From an uncultured Collinsella sp. (GTDB lineage Bacteria; Actinomycetota; Coriobacteriia; Coriobacteriales; Coriobacteriaceae): a stretch of 64,000 nucleotides of DNA. Shown piece after piece: positions 53,301-61,303 of this stretch. The notes below the pieces were generated by a model that worked only from the letters and a program-made list of their open reading frames with translations, had not been told where the DNA came from and ran no database searches. The position numbers and the translations under genes are program-made. Each line of letters starts with the position of its first letter. The stretch's first letter is position 1. The DNA lies in assembly GCA_959018755.1 (NCBI GenBank), contig CAUEMA010000004.1, forward strand, positions 78,815-142,814, read 5' to 3'.

Positions 53301-54094
53301 ATGAGGCAGACGGGCTTGGCGTCGCGACCGAGTTCGTGGCGCATCTCCATGTAGCGGTCGAAGGCCTGCTGCACCACGGCATCATCGATCGTCACGTCGT
53401 CCAGGACGGTGCCGAAGGTGGTGTGGCGGCAGTGGTCGGACCAGTAGGTGTCGATCACGCGGATTTCGGTGATGGTGGGGTCGCGATCCTCATCGCGGAA
53501 GTACTGCTGGCAGAAGGCGATATCCGCTTCGTCCATGGCAAGGCCGCGATCGGAAATAAAGGCGGCAAGGCCGGCCTCGTCGAGCTCGCGGAAGCCGTCG
53601 AGCACCTCGACGGGCTGGGGCTCGGGAGTCTCCATGTACAGCGTCTCGGGCAGGTCGAGCGAGGCGATGCGCGCCTCGACGGGGTTCACCACGTAGTGCT
53701 TGATGGACTCGATGGCGGCTTCGTCCAGAGCGCCCGAGATCATATAGACCTTGGCGGAGCGCACGGCGGGGCGCTCGCCCTGGCTGATGAGCTGCACGCA
53801 CTCGCTGGCGGAGTCGGCGCGCTGGTCAAACTGGCCAGGCAGGAATTCGACGGCAAAGACGGCGCCATCGCTTGCGGGGAGCTCGTCGTAGGTCACATCG
53901 ACCTGGGGCTCGCTAAAGACGGTCGGCACGCAGGAGCGGAAAAGCTCCTCGTCGATGCCCTCGACGTCGTAGCGGTTGATGATCCTCAGGGCCTCGATGC
54001 CCTTGATGCCGAGAATTTCGGTCAGCTCGCCCTTGAGCTGCTGAGCCTCGACGTCGAACCCGGGTTTCTTCTCCACGTAGATACGAGAGACCAT
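50348..54094 (-). CDS. purL: Phosphoribosylformylglycinamidine synthase, single-chain type
   Basis: A 1248-residue enzyme of purine synthesis that makes FGAM from FGAR, glutamine and ATP. The order is N-terminal domain, the synthetase halves ([83 protein letters not shown]), and a C-terminal glutaminase with the catalytic cysteine in [15 protein letters not shown] and the histidine in ISHGEGRF. This is the large form that needs no PurS or PurQ, as in many clostridia and gamma-proteobacteria. The start ATG 54094 has GGAAGGCAGG nearby. A terminator follows. Confidence 0.96.
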   Translation of the reverse strand: [1248 protein letters not shown]

Positions 54095-54278
54095 TGGTTC
54101 CTGCCTTCCTGATCGGTTGGGCGTACGGTACGGTATGCGGCAGCGGTCGGTTTACGGGGCAAGCCTCGCGGTCGCCTTGAGCCACATGTTTGTAAACCTC
54201 ACTATGATACGACAGCTCGCGGCGCGTTGAGGACGGCGAGGGTGCTACAGTGAAGCGCAAACAAGAGAAAGGCATCAC

Positions 54279-55841
54279 ATGGCATTTGTTTCGCTCGCCA
54301 TCATCGCGCTCGTGGCCTTTGCAAGCCCCTTCATCACCTCGGCGATTCCCGGAAAACCCATTCCAGAAACGGTCTTTTTGCTCGTCTTCGGCGCGGTGCT
54401 GGGCCCGCATATGCTCGGCGTCATCCATATAGATGCCGAGGTCTCGCTTGTGTCCGAGCTGGGCCTGGCCTTTTTGTTCCTGCTTGCCGGCTTTGAGATC
54501 GACCCCAAGAGCATCACGGGCGTCGAGGGGCGCTACGGCTTGGCGACGTGGGTCGTCACGTTTGGTATCGCCTGGCTTGCCGTGCGCTTTACCCCGTGGT
54601 TCTCGGTCAGTCATTTCGACGGTATCGCCGTGACGCTTGCCCTCACTTCTACGGCGCTCGGCACGCTCGTGCCCATCATGCGCGAGCGCTCGCTCGCCGG
54701 CACGCGTGTGGGCGACTCGATTCTCGCGTATGGCACTTGGGGCGAGCTCGGTCCCGTGCTCGCCATGTCGGTGCTGCTGTCTGCCCGCACTGGCATCCAA
54801 ACGCTCGTAATCCTTGGCTTGTTTGCGGTGGTTTGCGTGTTGCTGGCCGTGGTCCCAAGCCGCTCCAAGCGCGTCGGCAGCCGCTTCTTTGCGTTTATCG
54901 AGGAACGCGCCGACACCACGTCGCAGACCTTCGTGCGCCTGACGGTGCTCATCCTGGTCACGCTCGTGGCGTTCTCTGCCGTCTTTGATCTCGACATCGT
55001 GTTGGGTTCTTTTGCCGCCGGCTTTGTCTTGCGCTACATCATCCCCGAGGGCAACCATACGCTGGAGACCAAGCTCGACGGCCTGGCCTACGGCTTTTTG
55101 ATTCCGGTGTTCTTTACCGTATCGGGCGCAAAGATCGACCTGACGGCCGTGGCATCGCGCCCGGGCTTGCTCGCGGGCTTTATCGTGGCGTTGTTGATTA
55201 TTCGCGCCGTGCCCATCCTCGTCTCTATGAGCATTTGCCCTGCGACGCGAGATGTGTCGGCGTATGGTCGCATTACCGTGGCCCTGTACTGCACCACGGC
55301 GCTGCCGATCATCGTTGCCGTAACGAGCGTGGCCGTCAACGCGGGCGCGCTGTCGCAAGATATTGCGTCGGTCATGGTTGCCGCCGGTGCCATCACGGTG
55401 TTCTTGATGCCATTGCTCGCGCAGCTCTTCTACCGCGTGGTCGATGCCGCACCGGTCGCCGCCGTGGCAGAGGTTGCCGAGCATCCTTCCGACGCGCTCG
55501 ATATTCTGCGCGCCCATCACGATTTGGCGAGCCTGCTCGCGCGCGAGCACGAGCTGCTGACCTCGCATGGACATGGTCGCGTATTCGAGGGCTTGCCTAC
55601 GCTCGATACGATTGCCGAGCGTCTTTCCGCCGAGGCAGCGAACGGCCACATCGATGCCCGTATCGTGGACGCGGCGCATCTTCTTGCCGATAAGACCTAT
55701 GGTGATGAGCTTGACCCGTCCGAGCTGACTCCGCGTGAGCGCCGCCGCCTGGAGCGCGCCAAGCTCGCCGTGCACGAATATCGCCGCCGCATGCTGGAGC
55801 TCTACGCGCGCGATGAAGCCCAGGACGACGACGGCAAATAA
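54279..55841 (+). CDS. CPA2-family cation:proton antiporter
   Basis: A 520-residue membrane protein related to KefB/NapA antiporters, with about 12-13 spans in residues 1-390 (PGKPIPETVFLLVFGAVLGPHMLG, LGLAFLFLLAGFEIDPKSI, LTSTALGTLVPIMRE, FAAGFVLRYIIPEG, GLAYGFLIPVFFTVSGAKIDL). A charged cytoplasmic tail of about 120 helical residues lies at the end. No TrkA-N nucleotide-binding domain is present. It probably exchanges K+ or Na+ for H+. The start ATG 54279 has AAAGGCATC upstream. The gene is divergent from purL across 184 bp, and its stop opens onto the tandem hairpin array. Confidence 0.87.
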   Translation: MAFVSLAIIALVAFASPFITSAIPGKPIPETVFLLVFGAVLGPHMLGVIHIDAEVSLVSELGLAFLFLLAGFEIDPKSITGVEGRYGLATWVVTFGIAWLAVRFTPWFSVSHFDGIAVTLALTSTALGTLVPIMRERSLAGTRVGDSILAYGTWGELGPVLAMSVLLSARTGIQTLVILGLFAVVCVLLAVVPSRSKRVGSRFFAFIEERADTTSQTFVRLTVLILVTLVAFSAVFDLDIVLGSFAAGFVLRYIIPEGNHTLETKLDGLAYGFLIPVFFTVSGAKIDLTAVASRPGLLAGFIVALLIIRAVPILVSMSICPATRDVSAYGRITVALYCTTALPIIVAVTSVAVNAGALSQDIASVMVAAGAITVFLMPLLAQLFYRVVDAAPVAAVAEVAEHPSDALDILRAHHDLASLLAREHELLTSHGHGRVFEGLPTLDTIAERLSAEAANGHIDARIVDAAHLLADKTYGDELDPSELTPRERRRLERAKLAVHEYRRRMLELYARDEAQDDDGK

Positions 55842-55858
55842 CGAGATGCTTCCCTAGG

Positions 55859-56214
55859 GGAAGGCGCGTCCCGCTTTGAAGGCTCGGAACGGGATGCGGT
55901 TTCCGCATCGGCCCCCATCGGGAAGCCACATCCCAGAATGGACGCTCAGAGCGGGATGCAGTTTCCGCTTTGGACCCCTGCCGGAAAGCGCGTCCCAGTT
56001 TGAAGACGCGTAATGGGATGCGCTTTCCGAAACAAAGGCCTTGGGGAAACTGTGTCCCGGAATGGGCGCTCAGAGTGGGATACAGTTTCCGCGAGAGACC
56101 CGTTGCGGAAACGGTGTCCCAGAATCGGCGTTCAAAACGGGGCACATTTTCCGAAACATGGCCCTGAGGGAAGCTGCGTCCCGGTCTGAGCCGAAATTCT
56201 GGGACACGGCTTCC
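55859..56214. repeat. Six tandem 62-bp units, each a 46-nt hairpin
   Basis: Cores of exactly 46 nt (14-nt arm, 18-nt apex, 14-nt arm) begin at 55859, 55921, 55983, 56045, 56107 and 56169, an exact 62-nt period with 16-nt linkers. Each arm pair reads GGAA-n6-TCCC and GGG-n7-TTCC or close variants. Base pairing is 12-14 of 14 in every unit. Between units 3 and 4 three base pairs change together (AGCGCG to ACTGTG with matching right arms). There is no ORF. This accounts for most of the gene-free stretch 55842-56310. Confidence 0.9.
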
Positions 56215-56228
56215 ACTTCAAACAGAAG

Positions 56229-56267
56229 AAGGCGCGCTGCCTGCAGTTGATGCAGACAGCGCGCCTT
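56229..56267. terminator. Terminator downstream of the hairpin array
   Basis: AAGGCGCGCTGCCTGCA pairs with TGCAGACAGCGCGCCTT (one mismatch region) around GTTGA, followed by TTTGG on the plus strand. It separates the array from the convergent SDR gene. Confidence 0.8.
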
Positions 56268-56310
56268 TTGGTTGAGCAATGTTGAGGCTAGGAGTCGTGG
56301 CTTGCGACCT

Positions 56311-57060
56311 TTAGGAGCGGGCGGCTCCGTCGACGGGGAGGATGGCGCCCGTGACGTAGGAGGACATGTCGCTCGCCAGGAAGACGAAGGCGTTGGCGAC
56401 GTCCTCGGGCTCGCCCATGCGGCCGAGCGGAATGGTGGCGATGATGGGTTTGATGACCTCTTCGGGAAGGTTAGCGACCATATCGGTCTTGGTCACGCCG
56501 GGGGCGACGGCGTTGACGCGAATGCCCATAGGGGCGAGCTCGCGCGAGAGCGACTGGACCATTCCGTTGACGGCAAACTTGGACGTGGGGTAACCGACGC
56601 CGGAGGGCTGGCCGTACTTGGCGACCATCGAGCTTGTGGTAGTGATGGTGCCGCCGTGGCCGGCCTCGGTCATGATCTTGGCGGCAGCCTGGTGGCCATT
56701 AAAGACGGCGACGACGTTAAGGTCCATGACCTTTGCGAACTCCTCGGCCGTGTAGTCCAAGAGGGGTGAACGCTGGGAGATACCGGCATTGTTGACGACC
56801 GTGTCCAAGCCGCCCATGTCGGCTGCAGCCTGGGTAAAGGCCTCGGTCACGGCTTCGAGTGAGGTGAGGTCGCAGGAGCGGCCCCAGACCTTGGCGTCGG
56901 GATAGGCGGCTGTCAGCTTCTCAACGGCCGCATCGGCGGTCTCTTGACGCGAGCCAAAGACAGTGACGGAGGCGCCCTCCTCGATAAAACGGCAGGCGAT
57001 GGCATAGCCGATACCGCGCGTGCCTCCGGTGACGATTGCTTTCTTGCCCTCGAGCAACAT
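56311..57060 (-). CDS. Short-chain dehydrogenase/reductase, FabG-like
   Basis: A 249-residue classical SDR. It has the cofactor motif TGGTRGIGYAIA, NNAG in VVNNAGISQRS, the catalytic Ser in TTTSSMVAKYG and the YPTSK tetrad (Tyr-x-x-x-Lys). Closest in type to 3-oxoacyl-ACP reductases and related sugar- or steroid-active SDRs; in gut Coriobacteriia hydroxysteroid dehydrogenases also look like this, and the substrate cannot be decided from motifs. ATG 57060 follows GGAGG; the frame is open to 57132. It is a single gene downstream of hom on the minus strand. Confidence 0.88.
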   Translation of the reverse strand: MLLEGKKAIVTGGTRGIGYAIACRFIEEGASVTVFGSRQETADAAVEKLTAAYPDAKVWGRSCDLTSLEAVTEAFTQAAADMGGLDTVVNNAGISQRSPLLDYTAEEFAKVMDLNVVAVFNGHQAAAKIMTEAGHGGTITTTSSMVAKYGQPSGVGYPTSKFAVNGMVQSLSRELAPMGIRVNAVAPGVTKTDMVANLPEEVIKPIIATIPLGRMGEPEDVANAFVFLASDMSSYVTGAILPVDGAARS

Positions 57061-57212
57061 GGTGCCTCCATTCTTCGGGGGTGGGCGTACGCAGCACAGC
57101 GTAGCGGTAGCCGGAATCGGCCGCGTTTGCATATCGGTGAACGGTAGCCCGCGTTACCGATGAGCGGCTCGCGCAAATGTGCTCTGCCGTTGTGCTTAGG
57201 GCAGGAGACAAA

Positions 57213-57244
57213 AGGGCTCCCGTCCCACATCGGACGGGAGCCCT
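57213..57244 (-). terminator. Terminator of hom
   Basis: A 13-14 bp perfect stem (AGGGCTCCCGTCC and GGACGGGAGCCCT) with a short loop, followed on the minus strand by TTTTG. It is 31 bp after the hom stop. Confidence 0.88.
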
Positions 57245-57274
57245 CAAAGCGCGTATTGCTAGGCGATTGATGGA

Positions 57275-58618
57275 CTAGTTGGCCATGACGCCTTCGGACC
57301 AGGCCTCGACGTCCTCGATACGCAGGACGTTGGCGACCTCGGCCACGCAGTCGACGCCGGCAAGCTCGGCGGCGGCAGCCTGGACGTCCTTCTCGAGCGC
57401 GCGGTGCGTCAGGAAGATGACCGAGCAGGCATCGCTGACGCCCGACTTGCCGTCCTCGACCTGGTTGATGAGCGAGATCGAGATGTTGTGCTTGGCAAAG
57501 ATATCGACCGTCTCGGACAGGGCGCCCACGCGGTCGGCGACCTTCAGGCGCACATAGTACTTGGTCTGGAGTTCGTCCATGGGCTTAAAGGCGAGGTTGT
57601 GACCATAGGGCTCAATCTCGGGCAGCGGAGCCACGCCGCGGCTGATCTGCTCGGAGAGCGACAGGATATCGCCCACGACGGCGCTCGCGGTGGGGAAGGA
57701 GCCAGCTCCGGCACCGTAGAACATGGTCTCGCCCACGGCGTCGCCTACCACGTAGACAGCGTTCATGGCGCCGTTGACCTTGGCAAGCATGTGATCGGCG
57801 GGGATCAGCGTGGGATGCACGCGGACGTCGACGCCGGCGTCGGTGTTGCGGGCGATGCCGAGCAGCTTAATGGTGTAGCCGAGCTCGCGGGCCTGGGCGA
57901 TGTCCTCGGCGCCGATGGTACGGATACCCTGCTGGTATACGTCGTCGGTGGTCACGCGGGTGCCAAAGCCGATGGAGGCGAGGATGGCCGTCTTGCTGGC
58001 GGCGTCGAAGCCGTCGACGTCGGCGGACGGGTCGGCCTCGGCATAGCCCTTGGCCTGCGCGTCGGCAAGCACGTCGGCGTAGTCGGCGCCCTCGGCGTCC
58101 ATGCGCGACAGGATATAGTTGGTGGTGCCGTTGAGAATGCCGGCGATGGTCAGGATCTTGTTGCCCACCAGGTCGTGCTCGAGCGTGCTCACGATGGGGA
58201 TGCCGCCGCCGCAGCTGGCCTCGCACTTAATCTGCACGCCGCACGCGCGCGCCTTCTCGGCGAGCGTCTCGACATGACGGCCCAGCAGGGCCTTGTTGGC
58301 AGAGACGACGTGCTTGCCGTTCTCGAAGGCGGTGGTGAAGATCTCGGTTGCGGGATGCTCGCCGCCGATGAGCTCGACGACGATATCGACGGCGGGGTCG
58401 GTGACGACGTCGTGCCAGTCACTCGTAAAGGCCTCGCGCTCAATGCCTGCCGCCTCGGCCTGCTCCCAGGCAAGCGCGCAGGCACGGGTCAGCTTAAGGT
58501 CGATGCCGTAGGCTGCAAGGTACTCATCGTGGTGGCTCTTGATCAGACGGGCCACGCCGCCGCCGACGGTTCCCAGACCAATCAGACCGACGTTCACGGT
58601 GCGCAGGGGTTCGCTCAT
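57275..58618 (-). CDS. hom: Homoserine dehydrogenase with ACT domain
   Basis: A 447-residue enzyme that reduces aspartate semialdehyde to homoserine on the way to threonine and methionine. The NAD(P) motif is NVGLIGLGTVGGGVARL; the catalytic region shows VVSANKALL, GGGIPIVSTLEHDLVGNKILTIAGILNGTTNYILSRM, and YAEADPSADVDGFDAASKTAILA. Residues 360-435 form an ACT regulatory domain (YYVRLKVADRVGALSETVDIFAKHNISISLINQ), for threonine feedback. ATG 58618 follows GAAGGAGC. It is first in its transcription unit, divergent from the liv operon. Confidence 0.95.
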   Translation of the reverse strand: MSEPLRTVNVGLIGLGTVGGGVARLIKSHHDEYLAAYGIDLKLTRACALAWEQAEAAGIEREAFTSDWHDVVTDPAVDIVVELIGGEHPATEIFTTAFENGKHVVSANKALLGRHVETLAEKARACGVQIKCEASCGGGIPIVSTLEHDLVGNKILTIAGILNGTTNYILSRMDAEGADYADVLADAQAKGYAEADPSADVDGFDAASKTAILASIGFGTRVTTDDVYQQGIRTIGAEDIAQARELGYTIKLLGIARNTDAGVDVRVHPTLIPADHMLAKVNGAMNAVYVVGDAVGETMFYGAGAGSFPTASAVVGDILSLSEQISRGVAPLPEIEPYGHNLAFKPMDELQTKYYVRLKVADRVGALSETVDIFAKHNISISLINQVEDGKSGVSDACSVIFLTHRALEKDVQAAAAELAGVDCVAEVANVLRIEDVEAWSEGVMAN

Positions 58619-58778
58619 AGATAGCTCCTTCGTGCATCTTATGGATGGATTAACCGCTTAAAGGTTGAGTGCATTCTAGCGTGAACCGAGGGCGCGTGCT
58701 CGCTAGGCAACAGGAGTCGCACAAAACGGCACCCCCGAAACGCTGCGGAAACATTGGAAACATGCTCACTACATACGA

Positions 58779-58823
58779 CCTACAGCCTATGTGATTCAGG
58801 ACGGCAAGTACATCGCCGCCTAG
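58779..58823 (+). pseudogene. 15-codon relic of a livJ-like 3' end
   Basis: The frame reads PTAYVIQDGKYIAA followed by a TAG stop. The intact livJ protein downstream ends PTAYVITDGKYVQA, so 11 of 14 residues match. Nothing upstream of 58779 continues the similarity. The rest of the gene-free stretch 58619-59094 is AT-richer than its surroundings and contains no ORF; it presumably holds the liv promoter, which I could not place with confidence. Confidence 0.7.
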
Positions 58824-59094
58824 GTGTGCACAAAACGCGACCGGTGAGGCCGTTTTAATCAGGGTAGGGACGCTTGTAACAGAACGGAAACAATACTTTC
58901 ACACAATAAAGTGGCTAAACTGCATAAACCGATAGAAATACGCATAAATATGGATAAATGGACAAAGCAAAAGAAAAGTTGAAATAATCGCCACTTTTCT
59001 CAACTAAAGCGTCTACTATTTTGCGAACGCCGAACACGGCGAAGGATGGCCTGTCGGGCAACCGAAACCCGACGAGATTTGAGAGGAGAGCCGC

Positions 59095-60282
59095 ATGTCG
59101 AGCCTCACCGGTAAGTCATTGAACCCTGTTATGAATCGCAGGAGCGTTATCGCGAGCGCAGCAGGTCTGGGGGCGATGTCCATTCTAGCTGGCTGCTCCT
59201 CCAACGGCGGCGACAGCGGTTCCGCTTCGAGCGACGCTTCGTTTAAGATCGGCACCATCGGCCCGCTGACCGGCGCCAACGCGTCCTACGGCAAGTCCGT
59301 TACCCAGGGTGTCGAGCTCGGCTGCAAGGATTTCTCGACCAAGGAGCTGCCGCTTGCCAGCAAGGCCGAGGATGACCAGGCCGATGGCGAGAAGGCCGTC
59401 AACGCCTTCAACACCCTGCTCGACTGGGGCATGCAGGCCCTCGTCGGTCCGACCACCACGGGTGCGTCGGTTGCCGTTGCCGCAGAGTGTGGTAACGACC
59501 CCAAGACGTTCATGATCACCCCGTCCGCGTCCTCCGAGGACGTCACCGACGGCAAGGATTGCGTCTTCCAGGTTTGCTTCACCGACCCCAACCAGGGTGT
59601 CAACGCTGCCAAGTTCCTGGCGCAGAAGTATGCGGACGAGAAGTTCGTGCTGTTCTATAACTCCGGCGACGCCTATTCTTCGGGCATCGCAGATTCCTTT
59701 AAGGCCCAGGCCGCTGAGTCCAAGCTCGAGATTGTCGACGAGGAGACCTTTAAGGACGACTCCGCCACGAGCTTTACCAACCAGCTGACCAAGGCCAAGC
59801 AGGCCGGCGCCACCATGATCTTTGCGCCGATCTACTACACGCCGGCGTCCGTTTTGCTCAAGAACGCCAAGGACATGGGCTACGACGTCAAGATGATGGG
59901 CTGCGACGGCATGGACGGCATCCTGGGCGTTGAGGGCTTCGACACCTCTCTGGCCGAGGGTCTGCTGCTCATGACCCCGTTCTCCGCCGATGACGAGAAG
60001 AACGCCGACTTCGTCAATGCCTATAAGGATAAGTACGGCGATACCCCCGACCAGTTTGCCGCCGACGCCTACGACGGCGTGCACGCGGTGGCCGAGGCCG
60101 TCAAGGAGGCCGGTCTTGGTGTCGACGCCGACCCGACCGAGGTCGCCGAGAAGCTGTCCAAGGCTATGCTCAAGATTACCGTTGACGGTCTGACCGGCAA
60201 GCTCACCTGGAACGATAAGGGCCAGGTCCAGAAGGAGCCCACGGCGTACGTCATCACCGACGGCAAGTACGTACAGGCCTAA
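59095..60282 (+). CDS. livJ: Branched-chain amino-acid ABC transporter substrate-binding lipoprotein
   Basis: A 395-residue exported binding protein. Residues 14-34 contain a twin-arginine-like start (NRRSVIASAAGLGAM) and lipobox LAGC, so the mature protein is lipid-anchored at Cys34. The rest is a type I periplasmic-binding fold of the LivJ family (FKIGTIGPLTGANASYGKSVTQGVELG, VGPTTTGASVAVAAECG, TPSASSEDVTDGKDCVFQVCFTD). The start at 59095 follows GAGAGGAGA. It is the first gene of the complete liv operon. The substrate is likely leucine, isoleucine or valine, but related proteins bind other amides. Confidence 0.92.
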   Translation: MSSLTGKSLNPVMNRRSVIASAAGLGAMSILAGCSSNGGDSGSASSDASFKIGTIGPLTGANASYGKSVTQGVELGCKDFSTKELPLASKAEDDQADGEKAVNAFNTLLDWGMQALVGPTTTGASVAVAAECGNDPKTFMITPSASSEDVTDGKDCVFQVCFTDPNQGVNAAKFLAQKYADEKFVLFYNSGDAYSSGIADSFKAQAAESKLEIVDEETFKDDSATSFTNQLTKAKQAGATMIFAPIYYTPASVLLKNAKDMGYDVKMMGCDGMDGILGVEGFDTSLAEGLLLMTPFSADDEKNADFVNAYKDKYGDTPDQFAADAYDGVHAVAEAVKEAGLGVDADPTEVAEKLSKAMLKITVDGLTGKLTWNDKGQVQKEPTAYVITDGKYVQA

Positions 60283-60421
60283 TAGGCCGCCTTACATAGA
60301 GCGGTTTTGATCCCAAGCAGGGGAGGTTTTGGCCTTCCCTGCTTGCTTGGTATCTAGGGACGATGTAACGTCCCTGTTTCATACATTAACTGGAAACCTA
60401 TTCGAAAGGGGGATGTGGAAC

Positions 60422-61303
60422 ATGACGGTCTTTATCCAATACCTGGTCAACGGCCTGTCCATGGGCAGCGTCTACGCCATCATCGCGTTGGGCTACACCA
60501 TGGTCTACGGTATCGCCAAGATGCTGAACTTCGCTCACGGCGACGTTATCATGGTCGGTGCCTATGTCTCGTTCTGCGCCACGTCGTATCTCGGCCTCCC
60601 GGGCTGGGCATCTGTAGTTCTCTCTTGTGTGGTCTGTACCGTTCTCGGTGTTCTCATCGAGGGTCTGGCATACAAGCCACTGCGCCAGGCGGGCCCGCTG
60701 GCCGTTCTGATCACGGCTATCGGCGTGTCTTACTTCCTGCAGAACGCCGCGCAGCTTCTGTGGGGCGCCACGCCCAAGAACTTCACTTCGCTCGTCACCT
60801 TCCAGGTGCCGGAGTTCTTGGCCAAGTTCAACGTAAGCGCCGTCTCGCTCGTCACCATCGTCGCCTGCCTGGTTATCATGGCCGGCCTGATGTTCTTTAC
60901 AGGCAAGACCAAGATGGGCAAAGCTATGCGCGCCGTGTCCGAGGACAAGGCTGCCGCTCAGCTCATGGGCATCAACGTCAACCGCACCATCTCTATGACG
61001 TTTGCCATCGGCTCTGCCCTTGCCGCCATCGCCGGCGTGCTGCTGTGCTCTTACTCGCCGGTGCTGCAGCCCACGACGGGTGCCATGCCTGGCATCAAGG
61101 CCTTCGACGCCGCCGTCTTCGGTGGCATCGGCTCCATCCCCGGCGCCTTTGTCGGCGGCATTCTCATCGGCATTATCGAGGCGATGGCGCAGGCTTACAT
61201 TTCCACGAGCCTTGCCAACTCCATCGTCTTTGGTGTTTTGATTATCGTCCTGCTCGTCAAGCCTGCCGGCCTCTTGGGCAAGTACGTCCCCGAGAAGGTG
61301 TAG
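60422..61303 (+). CDS. livH: Branched-chain amino-acid ABC transporter permease LivH
   Basis: A 293-residue permease with about eight spans. LivH signatures include LVNGLSMGSVYAIIALGYTMVYGIAKMLNFAHGDVIMVGAY, RAVSEDKAAAQLMGINVNRTISMTFAIGSALAAIAGVL and AFDAAVFGGIGSIPGAFVGGILIGIIE. I chose ATG 60422 with AAGGGGG nine bases upstream; the ATG at 60413 is too close to that site. It forms the channel with LivM, and follows livJ after a 139-bp gap. Confidence 0.93.
   Translation: MTVFIQYLVNGLSMGSVYAIIALGYTMVYGIAKMLNFAHGDVIMVGAYVSFCATSYLGLPGWASVVLSCVVCTVLGVLIEGLAYKPLRQAGPLAVLITAIGVSYFLQNAAQLLWGATPKNFTSLVTFQVPEFLAKFNVSAVSLVTIVACLVIMAGLMFFTGKTKMGKAMRAVSEDKAAAQLMGINVNRTISMTFAIGSALAAIAGVLLCSYSPVLQPTTGAMPGIKAFDAAVFGGIGSIPGAFVGGILIGIIEAMAQAYISTSLANSIVFGVLIIVLLVKPAGLLGKYVPEKV

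Noticed and set aside
52823..54112. Long plus-strand frames opposite purL (also 50012-51385).
   Set aside because: Both are shadows of purL, with repetitive Gly/Asp/Val composition.
54095..54278. A purine riboswitch upstream of purL.
   Set aside because: No three-way junction with the conserved loop sequences is visible in this gap.
55859..56214. CRISPR array reading of the 62-nt periodic repeat.
   Set aside because: The units are degenerate along their whole length, the palindromic part is 46 nt with 16-nt linkers, there are no constant repeats with variable spacers, and no cas genes are near.
58619..59094. A riboswitch or T-box leader before livJ or hom.
   Set aside because: I could find no T-box sequence, specifier hairpin or terminator/antiterminator pair; only the livJ relic is recognisable.
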